Below, piece after piece: positions 36,165 through 45,173 of a DNA stretch of 64,000 bases. The notes below the pieces were generated by a model. It was not told the DNA's origin, ran no database searches, and was given only the letters and a program-made list of their open reading frames with translations. This DNA is from Psychromonas aquimarina ATCC BAA-1526 (GTDB lineage: Bacteria; Pseudomonadota; Gammaproteobacteria; Enterobacterales; Psychromonadaceae), in assembly GCF_000428725.1 (NCBI RefSeq), contig NZ_AUAM01000009.1, forward strand, positions 62,001 through 126,000. Direction: 5' to 3'. Position 1 is the first letter of the stretch, and each line of letters opens with the position of its first letter. The position numbers were made by a program, and so were the translations under genes.

Positions 36165-37322
36165 TTAACCAAACCAACCAATAAATAATAATTTGATGTA
36201 ATCAATCAGACGGCTGAATAAACCGCCTTCTTCAACTGTTTCCAGTGCAACTAAATCATAGGTTGCAACGGTTTCATCATCAACTGAATAATGTACTTCA
36301 CCGACTTTATCACCTTTCTGCACAGGAGCGCGCAGCTCACCTTCAATAACAAAATCAGCCTGTAAGTTTTTAGCCTGACCGCGAGGCAGTGTGATTGGAG
36401 TGCTCTGGCCTACACCTAAGCGGATATTTTCCTGCGAACCCATCCAGATGCGTTCGTTAGCCAGCTGATCTCCGGCATTGTAAGGAGTCAGTGTTTCAAA
36501 AAAGCGGAAACCCCAGTTAAGCAGTTTTTTGCTTTCAACATTACGTGATGTTTCAGATTTTGTTCCCATCATAACGCTGATCAGGCGCATACCGTCTTTG
36601 GTTGCTGATGAAACCAGGCTGTAACCTGCCGCTTTAGTATGGCCGGTTTTCATTCCGTCAACATTTAAGCTTTTATCCCATAGCAGACCGTTACGGTTAT
36701 ACTGCTTAATACCATTATACTCGAATGATTTTTCACTGTAGATTTTGTATTCATCCGGCACATCGCGGATTAATGCTTTGGCGAGAATAGCCATATCCTG
36801 TGCCGTCGTGTAATGATCTTCAGCAGTTAAGCCGTGGCTGTTTACAAAATGGGTATTCATCATACCCAGCTGCAGTGCCCAGGAGTTCATCAGATCAGCA
36901 AACGCACTTTCACTACCGGCAATATGTTCAGCCATTGCTACACAAGCATCATTACCTGACTGGATGATAATACCGCGGTTAAGGTCTTCTACGCTTACTT
37001 CTTTACCCACTTCAATAAACATTTTTGATGAATCAGGGAAATTCTTAGACCAGGCTTTCTCTGAAATGGTTACTTTGTCCGTTGTTTTTAAGTTACCGGA
37101 TTTAATTTCATGCCCGATGATATAACTGGTCATCATTTTAGTCAGGCTTGCAGGGTTCAGTGACTGCTCACTGTTATTTTCAGCAATTACTTTTCCTGAA
37201 TCAAAATCTATTAACAGGTAGCCTTTTGCCGCAATTGCCGGCGCATTGGGAATGACTCGGGGAGCTGCAAGCACATTGAAACTTAAAAAGAAAGTGATAA
37301 GCAGCAGGCTTATTTTTTTCAT
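36165..37322 (-). CDS. dacA: D-alanyl-D-alanine carboxypeptidase, PBP5/6 family
   Basis: 385 aa from the ATG at 37322. A longer reading from 37403 adds 27 residues ahead of an obvious signal peptide (KKISLLLITFFLSFNVLAA) and is rejected; AAGG lies upstream of the chosen ATG. It removes the terminal D-Ala from peptidoglycan stem peptides in the periplasm. The three penicillin-binding motifs are present: SLTK (nucleophile Ser59), SGN (in QSGNDAC) and KTG (in GMKTGHTKAAG). The C-terminal beta domain is followed by the amphipathic membrane anchor (LFSRLIDYIKLLFIGWFG). Upstream, an extended -10 (TGCTATAGT on the minus strand) is a likely promoter. Confidence 0.95.
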   Translation of the reverse strand: MKKISLLLITFFLSFNVLAAPRVIPNAPAIAAKGYLLIDFDSGKVIAENNSEQSLNPASLTKMMTSYIIGHEIKSGNLKTTDKVTISEKAWSKNFPDSSKMFIEVGKEVSVEDLNRGIIIQSGNDACVAMAEHIAGSESAFADLMNSWALQLGMMNTHFVNSHGLTAEDHYTTAQDMAILAKALIRDVPDEYKIYSEKSFEYNGIKQYNRNGLLWDKSLNVDGMKTGHTKAAGYSLVSSATKDGMRLISVMMGTKSETSRNVESKKLLNWGFRFFETLTPYNAGDQLANERIWMGSQENIRLGVGQSTPITLPRGQAKNLQADFVIEGELRAPVQKGDKVGEVHYSVDDETVATYDLVALETVEEGGLFSRLIDYIKLLFIGWFG

Positions 37323-37364
37323 GGGAGATACCTTTGAGTTATTAGAACAAAAATTTTGATACGC

Positions 37365-37395
37365 ACTATAGCAGATGTCCCCTTGTTTGCTAGAG
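37365..37395 (-). promoter_or_regulatory. Putative sigma-70 promoter of dacA
   Basis: On the minus strand an extended -10 box TGCTATAGT (TATAGT = 37370-37365) lies about 45 nt before the dacA ATG. The -35 region (TAGCAA) is poor, as is usual with extended -10 promoters. Assigned by eye only. Confidence 0.4.
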
Positions 37396-37521
37396 GCGTA
37401 CATGTATTTATCCGCAACAGCGCTTACCAGCAGAGTAATCTGATTAGTCTTAATCCCCCGCTGAAAGTTCTAAGTATTTTTTATTTATTGGTTTGTTTCG
37501 GTGCATAAAAGGGGGAATTGG

Positions 37522-37538
37522 CGCACTGCATTGGTGCG
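37522..37538 (+). promoter_or_regulatory. NtrC-type binding site upstream of glnK
   Basis: CGCACTGCATTGGTGCG matches 13 of 17 positions of the NtrC consensus TGCACYAWWWTGGTGCA, including both GCAC and GGTGC arms. It lies about 80 bp upstream of a sigma-54 promoter, the usual enhancer distance. A further GGTGCA half-site is at about 37500. Suggests activation of glnK-amtB in nitrogen shortage. Confidence 0.7.
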
Positions 37539-37599
37539 TTATAACAGTGTTTTCTCTAAGGTTTGCTTGTAACCGATTGTATTTTAAGTGTTTGTTTAA

Positions 37600-37616
37600 T
37601 TGGCATGTTACTTGTA
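37600..37616 (+). promoter_or_regulatory. Sigma-54 promoter of glnK-amtB
   Basis: TTGGCATGTTACTTGTA fits the -24/-12 pattern TTGGCAC-N5-TTGCA: the GG is intact at 37602-37603 and the -12 GC is GT here. Transcription would begin near 37627, about 78 nt before the glnK ATG. Confidence 0.7.
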
Positions 37617-37629
37617 AACATAGTGTTAA

Positions 37630-38043
<414 letters not shown>

Positions 38044-38075
38044 AGCAGTCATAAATTTGTAATGAGGATCATATT

Positions 38076-39293
38076 ATGGAAAACACAGTAACGGAACTTA
38101 GGTTTGCTCTCGATACCTTTTATTTTTTAATGTCAGGCGTGCTGGTGATGTGGATGGCGGCCGGATTTGCCATGTTAGAAGCAGGTTTAGTGCGCTCTAA
38201 AAATACCACTGAAATTTTAACCAAGAACGTAGTTTTATATGCGGTTGCCTGCACCATGTTTTTATTAGTCGGTTATAACATTATGTATGTTGATAATGCA
38301 GCCGGCGGCTGGCTGCCTTCATTTGGAGGATTAATCGGTACTCAGGCTGAAGGTGCGAGTCACTCTCTTGAGTCGGATTTCTTCTTCCAGGTGGTATTTG
38401 TTGCAACTGCAATGTCGATTGTATCCGGCGCGGTGGCTGAACGTATGAAACTTTGGTCGTTTTTGATCTTTACTGTGTTTTTAACTGCATTTATCTATCC
38501 GTTAGAAGGTTACTGGACCTGGGGCGGCGGTTTTCTGTCTGAAGCTGGTTTTAGTGATTTTGCTGGTTCAGGTATTGTGCATCTGGCTGGTGCCGCCGCA
38601 GCATTAGCCGCGGTTATTTTACTGGGCGCCCGTAAAGGTAAATACGGTAAAGACGGTTCAGTTCACCCGATTCCTGGTTCTAATATGCCGCTGGCAACAT
38701 TAGGGGCATTTATTTTATGGATGGGCTGGTTTGGTTTTAACGGTGGTTCACAGTTAATGATCTCTGATGCTGATAACGCAAGTGCTGTCGGCCTGATTTT
38801 TGTTAATACCAATGCTTCAGCCGCAACAGGTGCCATTGCCGCTCTGCTGGTGAGTAAGTTTAAATGGGGTAAAGCGGATTTAACTATGATTTTAAACGGC
38901 GCCTTAGCCGGTCTGGTTGCTATTACTGCAGATCCGTTATCACCTTCGCCTCTGTTTGCCGCCGGTATTGGTGCCGCTGCCGGGGTGATTGTTGTCTACA
39001 GTATTATTACTTTTGATAAATTAAAGTTAGACGATCCTGTTGGGGCATTATCAGTACATGGTGTGTGCGGGCTGTTTGGTCTGCTGGTTGTACCTATGAA
39101 TAATAGTGATGCTTCGTTTATTACTCAATTATACGGAGCCGCTGTTATCTTCGGTTTTGTGTTTACCGCGTCATTGATTGTCTGGGCTGTTATCAAGGCT
39201 GTTATGGGAATTCGTGTTACTGCGGAAGAGGAAGAAACCGGTATGGATTTACATGACTGTGGTTTAGAAGCCTACCCGGAATTTACTGATTAA
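38076..39293 (+). CDS. amtB: Ammonium transporter (Amt/MEP/Rh family)
   Basis: 405 aa, about 11 transmembrane helices, no cleaved signal peptide. Ammonium channel of the inner membrane. Seen: AAGFAMLEAGLVRSKNT in helix 1, WTWGGGFL, IVHLAGAAAAL with the first pore His, ILWMGWFGFNGGS, and GALSVHGVCGLFGLL with the second pore His. A GAGG site precedes the ATG. Transcribed with glnK and ended by a strong terminator. Low-nitrogen expression is expected from the promoter upstream of glnK. Confidence 0.95.
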   Translation: MENTVTELRFALDTFYFLMSGVLVMWMAAGFAMLEAGLVRSKNTTEILTKNVVLYAVACTMFLLVGYNIMYVDNAAGGWLPSFGGLIGTQAEGASHSLESDFFFQVVFVATAMSIVSGAVAERMKLWSFLIFTVFLTAFIYPLEGYWTWGGGFLSEAGFSDFAGSGIVHLAGAAAALAAVILLGARKGKYGKDGSVHPIPGSNMPLATLGAFILWMGWFGFNGGSQLMISDADNASAVGLIFVNTNASAATGAIAALLVSKFKWGKADLTMILNGALAGLVAITADPLSPSPLFAAGIGAAAGVIVVYSIITFDKLKLDDPVGALSVHGVCGLFGLLVVPMNNSDASFITQLYGAAVIFGFVFTASLIVWAVIKAVMGIRVTAEEEETGMDLHDCGLEAYPEFTD

Positions 39294-39331
39294 TATTTTG
39301 TTTAATTAAAAGAGATAAACCCTGTCTCTGC

Positions 39332-39366
39332 AGCCCCTGACTAACCGTTTAGTCAGGGGCTTTTTT
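39332..39366 (+). terminator. Terminator after amtB
   Basis: Thirteen-base perfect stem AGCCCCTGACTAA / TTAGTCAGGGGCT with a 4-nt loop, then six Ts, 39 nt after the amtB stop. Confidence 0.95.
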
Positions 39367-39465
39367 ATAATAAGAGCAGCTGAAAGCTTGTAAATCCGTT
39401 CAAGTTTACTATAAACGTCTATTATTTATAAAAAATAAAATATAAATAGCCATATAAGGATGTTA

Positions 39466-42294
39466 ATGCCTGAGCCAGGAACTAACAGCATGTTTTTAAG
39501 GTTTTTATCCAGCAGTGTTATACCAGCTGTGATTCTGTTTGTTCTATTTTTGATCGGTACTTACGGCCAGTATCTGCTGTTTCATTTTTTTGCCGAGTTT
39601 TTTGCTGTTTTTGTCGCATTAAGTGTTGGTGTTATTGTTTATTACAGCTATCCGTTTACCAGTAACCATTACCTGCAGTTTTTAGGTCTAGGCTATTTTT
39701 CTATTGCATTTTTAGATCTGCTCCATGTATTAACCTTTCCCGGAATGCCGTTTATTACCTCCAATGCATTGAATACCACCCTGTCTGTGTGGATCTTTAC
39801 CCGTCTTTTTGAAGCCCTTATTTTATTTACGGCTGTATTTTTGTTTGAACATAAACTGAGGCAGTCCGTGATTATTGTTCTCTGTGCTTTCGTGGTAGTC
39901 ATTATTAGCTCAGTTTCTTTATTCAGACCGTTATCATTATACACTTCTGTGGACGGATTAAGTTTGTTAAAAACCGTGCTGGAATATGTGGTTATGCTTA
40001 TTCTTCTATTTGCTCTGCTGGTTAATCACAGGAAAAAAAAATGCTTTAATAACTCTGTGTACTGGAAAATCCAGGCCGCTGTTTTACTGACTGTTTTTTC
40101 TGAATTTTGTTTTACTTTATATGTAGATGTTCACGGTTTTTTTAGCCTTGTAGGGCACTTAAGTAAATTTTTATCCTTCTGGTTTATTTTTATTGCTGTC
40201 GTAAAAAGCGCATTAGAAAAACCTTTGGAAATGATGAAGGAGGGGGTCAGCAGCTATAACGCAATTCCTATTCCGGTTATTATCCTTACTGGAAACGGCA
40301 AAGTAAGTCAGATTAACCGGGCTGCTGAAAAATTCATCACTAGTCCCGCATCTGCTGTTATAGGGAAAGATAATCATGACTTCTTTCATCCCTCTGATCT
40401 TGAAGCGGATGAATGTCCTCTCTGCCTTGCTCTTAAAGAACACCGTACGCTGAAAAACTTTATTGCCGCCGATAAAATTAAAGAGCGAAGTATTCGTTAT
40501 TCTCTTAGCCCGATAGGAGAAAACAGAGCATTGGGCATGATACTGGTGTGCAGGGACATTACTGAGGAGTTAGCAAATAATGAAAAACTGAGCAGTCAGA
40601 ATGCAGTTTTAAATTCAGTATTAAACGGCACGCCGGATTTGATTTATTATAAAGATTACCTACATACGGACGGCAGCTATTTAGGCTGTAATAAAGCCTT
40701 TGAACAGTTTATCGGTAAGCCGCAGAAAGAGATTATAGGGCGGACTGATATTGAAATATTCGGCGAAGAACTGGGCGCTTTTTTTCAGGACAAAGATAAG
40801 AGTGTCCTTACAAAAAATCGTAATGTCATTAATGATGAATGGGTTACCTATCCGGACGGTCAGCGTGTATTGTTAAGTACATCAAAGTCTCCCCTGTATA
40901 AAAATGCACAGCATACCTTAGGCATACTGGCTATTTCGCGTGATATCAGCCAGTACATGCAGTTGAAAAGTGAAGTGCAGGAGCAGAAAGAAACGCTGGA
41001 GTATCAGGCTTCTTACGATCTTCTGACCAGTCTGCCTAACCGGACATTGTTATTAGACAGGATTAAGCAGGCGATTAAGTTATCATTAAGAGTGAAAAAC
41101 TCACTGGCGATATTATTAATAGATTTAGACCATTTTAAAGAGATTAATGATTCCCTGGGCCATCAGATCGGCGATCAGGTCATTAAAACGGTTGCCGAAC
41201 GTTTAACTGAAAATGTCCGCAGTACAGATACCGTCGCCCGTTTAGGCGGGGACGAGTTTGCCATTGTATTAGGTGAATTATATAACACTGAAATGGTGAT
41301 CGATATTGTTGATAAGCTGCAGAAAGCTATGCACCAGGCTATCTGTATATCAGGACAGAGCTTATACAGTACATTGAGTATAGGTATTGCGGTTTATCCC
41401 GAAGATGGAAAAAATGCCGATGAATTATTAAAAAATGCCGATGCCGCTATGTATAAAGCCAAAGATGAAGGACGCAATACCTCGCGTTTTTATACGGAGG
41501 AGATGACTGAAAAAGCCTTTGAACGCATTGTGATGGAAAGCAGCCTGCGCAGTGCGGTGAGTAAAGAAGAGTTTATTGTTTATTATCAGCCTCAGGTTGA
41601 CGCCAGAAACGAAAAACTGGTGGGAATGGAGGCATTAGTCCGCTGGATGCATCCGGTTATGGGCATGGTCTCTCCGGCTAAATTTATGACTCTTGCGGAG
41701 GAAACCGGTCTTATTATTGAACTGGATCAGTGGACCATGCGCAAAGCGATGAGGCAGTTAGTTGCCTGGCATGAAACGGGCTTGAATCCTGGAGTCTTAG
41801 CGCTGAATCTTGCTATGAAGCAGCTGCAGAAAGATGATTTTATAGAAATGCTCAGTAATATGCTTAAAGATACAAACTGTAAAGCAGAGTGGTTAGCATT
41901 AGAGGTGACGGAGGGGCAGATTATGATTAACCCCGAGAATGCAATTCTGGTATTAAAGCAGATTAGTGCAATGGGCATTGAACTTGCGATAGATGATTTT
42001 GGCACCGGTTATTCATCACTCTCTTACTTGAAACGTCTGCCCATTAATAAATTAAAAATAGATCAGTCTTTTGTTCGAGGTTTACCTGAGGACGAGGATG
42101 ATGCCGCTATTACTATGTCGGTTATTTCCCTGGCAAAAAACCTGCATCTTGATGTTATCGCAGAGGGAGTCGAAAGTGTTAAGCAGGTTAACTTTTTAGC
42201 AGACAACGGCTGTTTTAATATTCAGGGGTATTATTACGGCAAACCTATGCCTGCGCCGGATATGACTGAATACTTAAAAAAGCAGATTAATTAA
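39466..42294 (+). CDS. Membrane GGDEF-EAL protein with MASE3 and two PAS domains
   Basis: 942 aa from the ATG at 39466, chosen because TAAGGA lies 4-5 nt before it; an ATG at 39460 overlaps that site. Domains: MASE3-like membrane sensor of about eight helices (about 1-250; note FLDLLHVLTFPGM), PAS 1 (about 260-370, with a DECPLC segment), PAS 2 (about 380-500), GGDEF (about 515-680) and EAL (about 690-940). The cyclase motif GGDEF is intact with an RSTD inhibitory site five residues before it, and the EAL motifs are intact (MEALVRW, DDFGTGYSSL, KIDQSFV, AEGVE). It could both make and cut c-di-GMP. A monocistronic gene between amtB and the flagellar region; its signal is unknown. Confidence 0.9.
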   Translation: MPEPGTNSMFLRFLSSSVIPAVILFVLFLIGTYGQYLLFHFFAEFFAVFVALSVGVIVYYSYPFTSNHYLQFLGLGYFSIAFLDLLHVLTFPGMPFITSNALNTTLSVWIFTRLFEALILFTAVFLFEHKLRQSVIIVLCAFVVVIISSVSLFRPLSLYTSVDGLSLLKTVLEYVVMLILLFALLVNHRKKKCFNNSVYWKIQAAVLLTVFSEFCFTLYVDVHGFFSLVGHLSKFLSFWFIFIAVVKSALEKPLEMMKEGVSSYNAIPIPVIILTGNGKVSQINRAAEKFITSPASAVIGKDNHDFFHPSDLEADECPLCLALKEHRTLKNFIAADKIKERSIRYSLSPIGENRALGMILVCRDITEELANNEKLSSQNAVLNSVLNGTPDLIYYKDYLHTDGSYLGCNKAFEQFIGKPQKEIIGRTDIEIFGEELGAFFQDKDKSVLTKNRNVINDEWVTYPDGQRVLLSTSKSPLYKNAQHTLGILAISRDISQYMQLKSEVQEQKETLEYQASYDLLTSLPNRTLLLDRIKQAIKLSLRVKNSLAILLIDLDHFKEINDSLGHQIGDQVIKTVAERLTENVRSTDTVARLGGDEFAIVLGELYNTEMVIDIVDKLQKAMHQAICISGQSLYSTLSIGIAVYPEDGKNADELLKNADAAMYKAKDEGRNTSRFYTEEMTEKAFERIVMESSLRSAVSKEEFIVYYQPQVDARNEKLVGMEALVRWMHPVMGMVSPAKFMTLAEETGLIIELDQWTMRKAMRQLVAWHETGLNPGVLALNLAMKQLQKDDFIEMLSNMLKDTNCKAEWLALEVTEGQIMINPENAILVLKQISAMGIELAIDDFGTGYSSLSYLKRLPINKLKIDQSFVRGLPEDEDDAAITMSVISLAKNLHLDVIAEGVESVKQVNFLADNGCFNIQGYYYGKPMPAPDMTEYLKKQIN

Positions 42295-42399
42295 ATCATT
42301 GACATATCCTTATCAGTTAGCATCTTACAGTCGAAAGGGTATATACTCTTTGACAGTCTTTTAGTACTTCAGCCGCCTTTTAATTTCAGGGAAAATTTT

Positions 42400-42975
42400 A
42401 TGTCATTTAAATTAAATATATTAAGTCTATCTGCCATTGCTTTGTTAGCAGCATGTTCGTCGGGCACCCCTGAGGAAGAAACTTCAGTCGGTGCAATCCC
42501 AAGCTGGATTTTAAACCCTCAAGTTGAAGATGGAATTGCTGTTTCAGAGTGCGTTTTATTTTCAGGTAATATGTCCATAGACAAGCAGCAGGCACTTGCA
42601 AATGCACGTACATCATTAGCTCAGCGTATTGAAACCCGCGTGAGTGCGATGGATAAAACCTACCGCGATAAAATTGAAGTAGCATCTGGTGTCGAGTCTG
42701 GTTCAACCTTCTCAAGTGTTTCTAAACAGGTTACGCAGCAGACACTTACCGGCACTAATCCGATTAAAACAGATGTTGTTAAAATTGCAGATAAAGATAA
42801 CTTATGTGTACTTGTTGCAGTCGGACAGGACTCCACCAAAGATATCTTTGAAAGTTTGATCAATGCGGCCAAACGTCCGATGTCTGCGCAGCAGAAAGAT
42901 GTTTTATACCAGGAGTTCAAAGCACAGCGTGCAGAACAGCAGTTAGATGCGGAGTTAGAGAAGCTCAAAGGGTAA
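42400..42975 (+). CDS. LPP20-family lipoprotein
   Basis: 191 aa. Lipoprotein signal with lipobox LLAAC (Cys19), so probably anchored in the outer membrane. The mature part contains PSWILNP and QALANARTSLAQRIETRV, the pattern of LPP20-like lipoproteins (PF02169). A vibrio relative, FlgP, is a flagellar outer-membrane lipoprotein. It lies just before the fliE operon but has its own strong terminator. A flagellar role is possible from location and family only. The C-terminus is charged and probably helical. Confidence 0.7.
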   Translation: MSFKLNILSLSAIALLAACSSGTPEEETSVGAIPSWILNPQVEDGIAVSECVLFSGNMSIDKQQALANARTSLAQRIETRVSAMDKTYRDKIEVASGVESGSTFSSVSKQVTQQTLTGTNPIKTDVVKIADKDNLCVLVAVGQDSTKDIFESLINAAKRPMSAQQKDVLYQEFKAQRAEQQLDAELEKLKG

Positions 42976-43010
42976 TTTTTAAAGGTTCATTATCTATTGT
43001 GATTACTAAG

Positions 43011-43036
43011 GGCGCTGAATAATCAGCGCCTTTTTT
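43011..43036 (+). terminator. Terminator after the LPP20-family gene
   Basis: Perfect stem GGCGCTGA / TCAGCGCC with loop ATAA, then six Ts. It lies immediately before the sigma-54 promoter of fliE, insulating the flagellar operon. Confidence 0.93.
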
Positions 43037-43037
43037 A

Positions 43038-43054
43038 TGGCATAAATATTGCAA
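43038..43054 (+). promoter_or_regulatory. Sigma-54 promoter of the fliE flagellar operon
   Basis: TGGCATAAATATTGCAA has GG at 43039-43040 and GC at 43051-43052 with exactly 10 bases between, the strict sigma-54 spacing. Expected start near 43064, 26 nt before the fliE ATG. It agrees with the vibrio-type hierarchy in which FlrC and sigma-54 drive class III genes beginning with fliE. Confidence 0.8.
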
Positions 43055-43089
43055 TAAGCTATGTATGTGTCAATAAACGGATAAACATT

Positions 43090-43419
43090 ATGAATCTTAA
43101 TAATACCTCTTCTTTATTTAATGAACTGCAGATGCAGGGGCTGCAGACTAAAGGTTTAGATAGTGAGCTTTCTGGTCAGTCTGTTAATTCTTCACATTCT
43201 GATTTTTCGAAAATGCTCAAACAGGCTATCGATAATGTGAACGGCCTGCAGCAAAATACCTCGGAATTACGTAATCGTTTTGAAATGGGCGATAAAGAGG
43301 TTAGTTTAGGTGAAGTGATGATTGCCGCCAACAAATCAAGTCTGGCGTTTGAAGCAACAGTGCAAGTTCGTAATAAAGTGGTTGAAGCCTATAAATCAGT
43401 GATGAGCATGCCGGTTTAG
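43090..43419 (+). CDS. fliE: Flagellar hook-basal body protein FliE
   Basis: 109 aa, the normal size. FliE joins the MS ring to the rod and is exported early. Identified by FSKMLKQAIDNVNGLQQNT, the conserved VSLGEVMIAANKSSLAFEAT and the end VRNKVVEAYKSVMSMPV. First gene of the long flagellar operon, 36 nt after the predicted sigma-54 promoter box. Confidence 0.95.
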   Translation: MNLNNTSSLFNELQMQGLQTKGLDSELSGQSVNSSHSDFSKMLKQAIDNVNGLQQNTSELRNRFEMGDKEVSLGEVMIAANKSSLAFEATVQVRNKVVEAYKSVMSMPV

Positions 43420-43454
43420 TATATTGGAAGTATGAGTAATTAAAGGGAAAGACA

Positions 43455-45173
43455 GTGGCTGAGTTAGATAACAATCAAGATATGCTAATGAGCAATTCAG
43501 GCTTTGAAGGCGATGAGACACTTGCTCCGCCGGAAAAAAGTGCATTAGCTTCATTTTTCTCCAATGTTGATGTACTGCGTCAGATCAGCATGATTATCGG
43601 TTTGTTAATTGTTTTAGCAATTGTGGTGATTATCTGGTCATGGGGAAAAGAGGCTGATTACCGCCCGCTCGGCACTTATCAGACCGATGAATTAATCGGC
43701 ACTCTGGATTTCCTTGATAAGCAGAAAATTCAATACAAGCTCGAAGGTAATTCAGTGCTTGTTGTTTCCGATCAGTATCAGAAAATTAAACTGCTGATGA
43801 CACGTGCCGGTTTAGTGAGCGATGACAGCGAAGACGGCGATGATATTTTACTGCAGGATATGGGCTTCGGGGTTAGTCAGCGGGTAGAAAAAGAGCGATT
43901 AAAGTTAAGTCGAGAGCGTCAGCTGGCCCTGGCCATTAAAGAGATGAAAAATATTACTAATGCGCAGGTATTATTAGCCATTCCTAAAGAGAGTGTATTT
44001 GCCCGCAAAGAGCGTCAGGCAAGTGCAACCGTTGTGGTTACAACCAGCCGTTCCTATAGCCTCTCCCCTCAGGAAATTGATTCTATTGTTGATATCGTTG
44101 CATCCGCAGTGCAGGGATTATCACCTAATAATGTTACGGTCAGCGATCAGCGCGGCCGTTTATTACATTCCGGCAGTAAAAGCGGACTTTCTGCACAGTC
44201 GAGTAAAGAGTTTGCTTTAGAGCGTGAACGTGAAGAGGAGTATAAAGCGAAAATTGATGCGATTTTGATCCCCGTTTTAGGCTTAGCAAATTATACCTCT
44301 GAAGTTGATTTAGCAATGGACTTCACCGTTGTTGAAGAGACGAAAAAAACCTTTAACCCGTCAAATCAGGCTGTTAGAAGTGAAATGCTGGTGGAGACAA
44401 AATCATCCAGTTCAGTTGCCGGTTCCATCCCCGGAGCGTTAAGCAACCAGCCTCCAGCCAATTCAGCCGCTCCTGAAGAGCTCAAAGAGGGCGGCGAGTT
44501 TTCAGATTCATCTGACGGTACATCACATAATGAATCCACCCGGAATTATGAAGTTGATACCACGGTTACTCATATTAAACATAAAGTGGGTAAAGTAGAC
44601 CGTCTGGCGGTATCAGTTGCGTTAGACTATAAAGCCAGCACCAATGCCGCCGGTGAAGTATCATACGCGCCGCGAACGCAGGAAGAAGTGGACAGTATCC
44701 AGCGGTTACTGGCAGGCGGCTTAGGTATTAATAAAGAGCGCGGCGATATTCTGGAAATTGCATCAGTAAGATTTAATCGTCCTGACCTTGCCGCTGTTGC
44801 TGAAGAGGAGTTCTGGAAAACGGAAACTTTTCAAGGTTATGTTCGTTTCGGCGGCAGTATGTTAGTGATACTGCTGACCCTGTTATTAATTGTCCGCCCT
44901 ATTATGAAAAAACTGCTTTATCCTGAAACAATTGAACAGGTTGATGAATACGATTTAGGTGGTGCAATCGGTTCAGTCGGTAGTGACAACCTGCAGTTAT
45001 TATCTGATGATGATGAAAATGCCGGGGTTGAGTTTGGTATTAGTAACGGGCAGATTACACTGCCGGATCTGCATAAAGATGAAGATCTTCTTAAAGCCGT
45101 GCGTGCATTAGTTGCTAATGAACCGGGGTTATCTGCACAAGTAATTAAAGAGTGGTTATTGGCTGATGAATGA
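43455..45173 (+). CDS. fliF: Flagellar MS-ring protein FliF
   Basis: 572 aa with a GTG start at 43455 preceded by AAAGGGA. It forms the MS ring in the inner membrane. Two transmembrane helices (about 42-62 and about 457-477) flank the large periplasmic part with ring-building motifs. The C-terminal cytoplasmic tail (LKAVRALVANEPGLSAQVIK, then EWLLADE) is the FliG-binding segment. The last codons overlap fliG by 8 bp. The periplasmic region contains an acidic Ser/Glu-rich insert (about 330-355) before NYEVDTTVTHIKHKVG. Confidence 0.95.
   Translation: MAELDNNQDMLMSNSGFEGDETLAPPEKSALASFFSNVDVLRQISMIIGLLIVLAIVVIIWSWGKEADYRPLGTYQTDELIGTLDFLDKQKIQYKLEGNSVLVVSDQYQKIKLLMTRAGLVSDDSEDGDDILLQDMGFGVSQRVEKERLKLSRERQLALAIKEMKNITNAQVLLAIPKESVFARKERQASATVVVTTSRSYSLSPQEIDSIVDIVASAVQGLSPNNVTVSDQRGRLLHSGSKSGLSAQSSKEFALEREREEEYKAKIDAILIPVLGLANYTSEVDLAMDFTVVEETKKTFNPSNQAVRSEMLVETKSSSSVAGSIPGALSNQPPANSAAPEELKEGGEFSDSSDGTSHNESTRNYEVDTTVTHIKHKVGKVDRLAVSVALDYKASTNAAGEVSYAPRTQEEVDSIQRLLAGGLGINKERGDILEIASVRFNRPDLAAVAEEEFWKTETFQGYVRFGGSMLVILLTLLLIVRPIMKKLLYPETIEQVDEYDLGGAIGSVGSDNLQLLSDDDENAGVEFGISNGQITLPDLHKDEDLLKAVRALVANEPGLSAQVIKEWLLADE

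Noticed and set aside
36165-37403. dacA start at 37403
   Set aside because: The added 27 residues precede an intact signal peptide and overlap the predicted promoter; the ATG at 37322 has a ribosome site.
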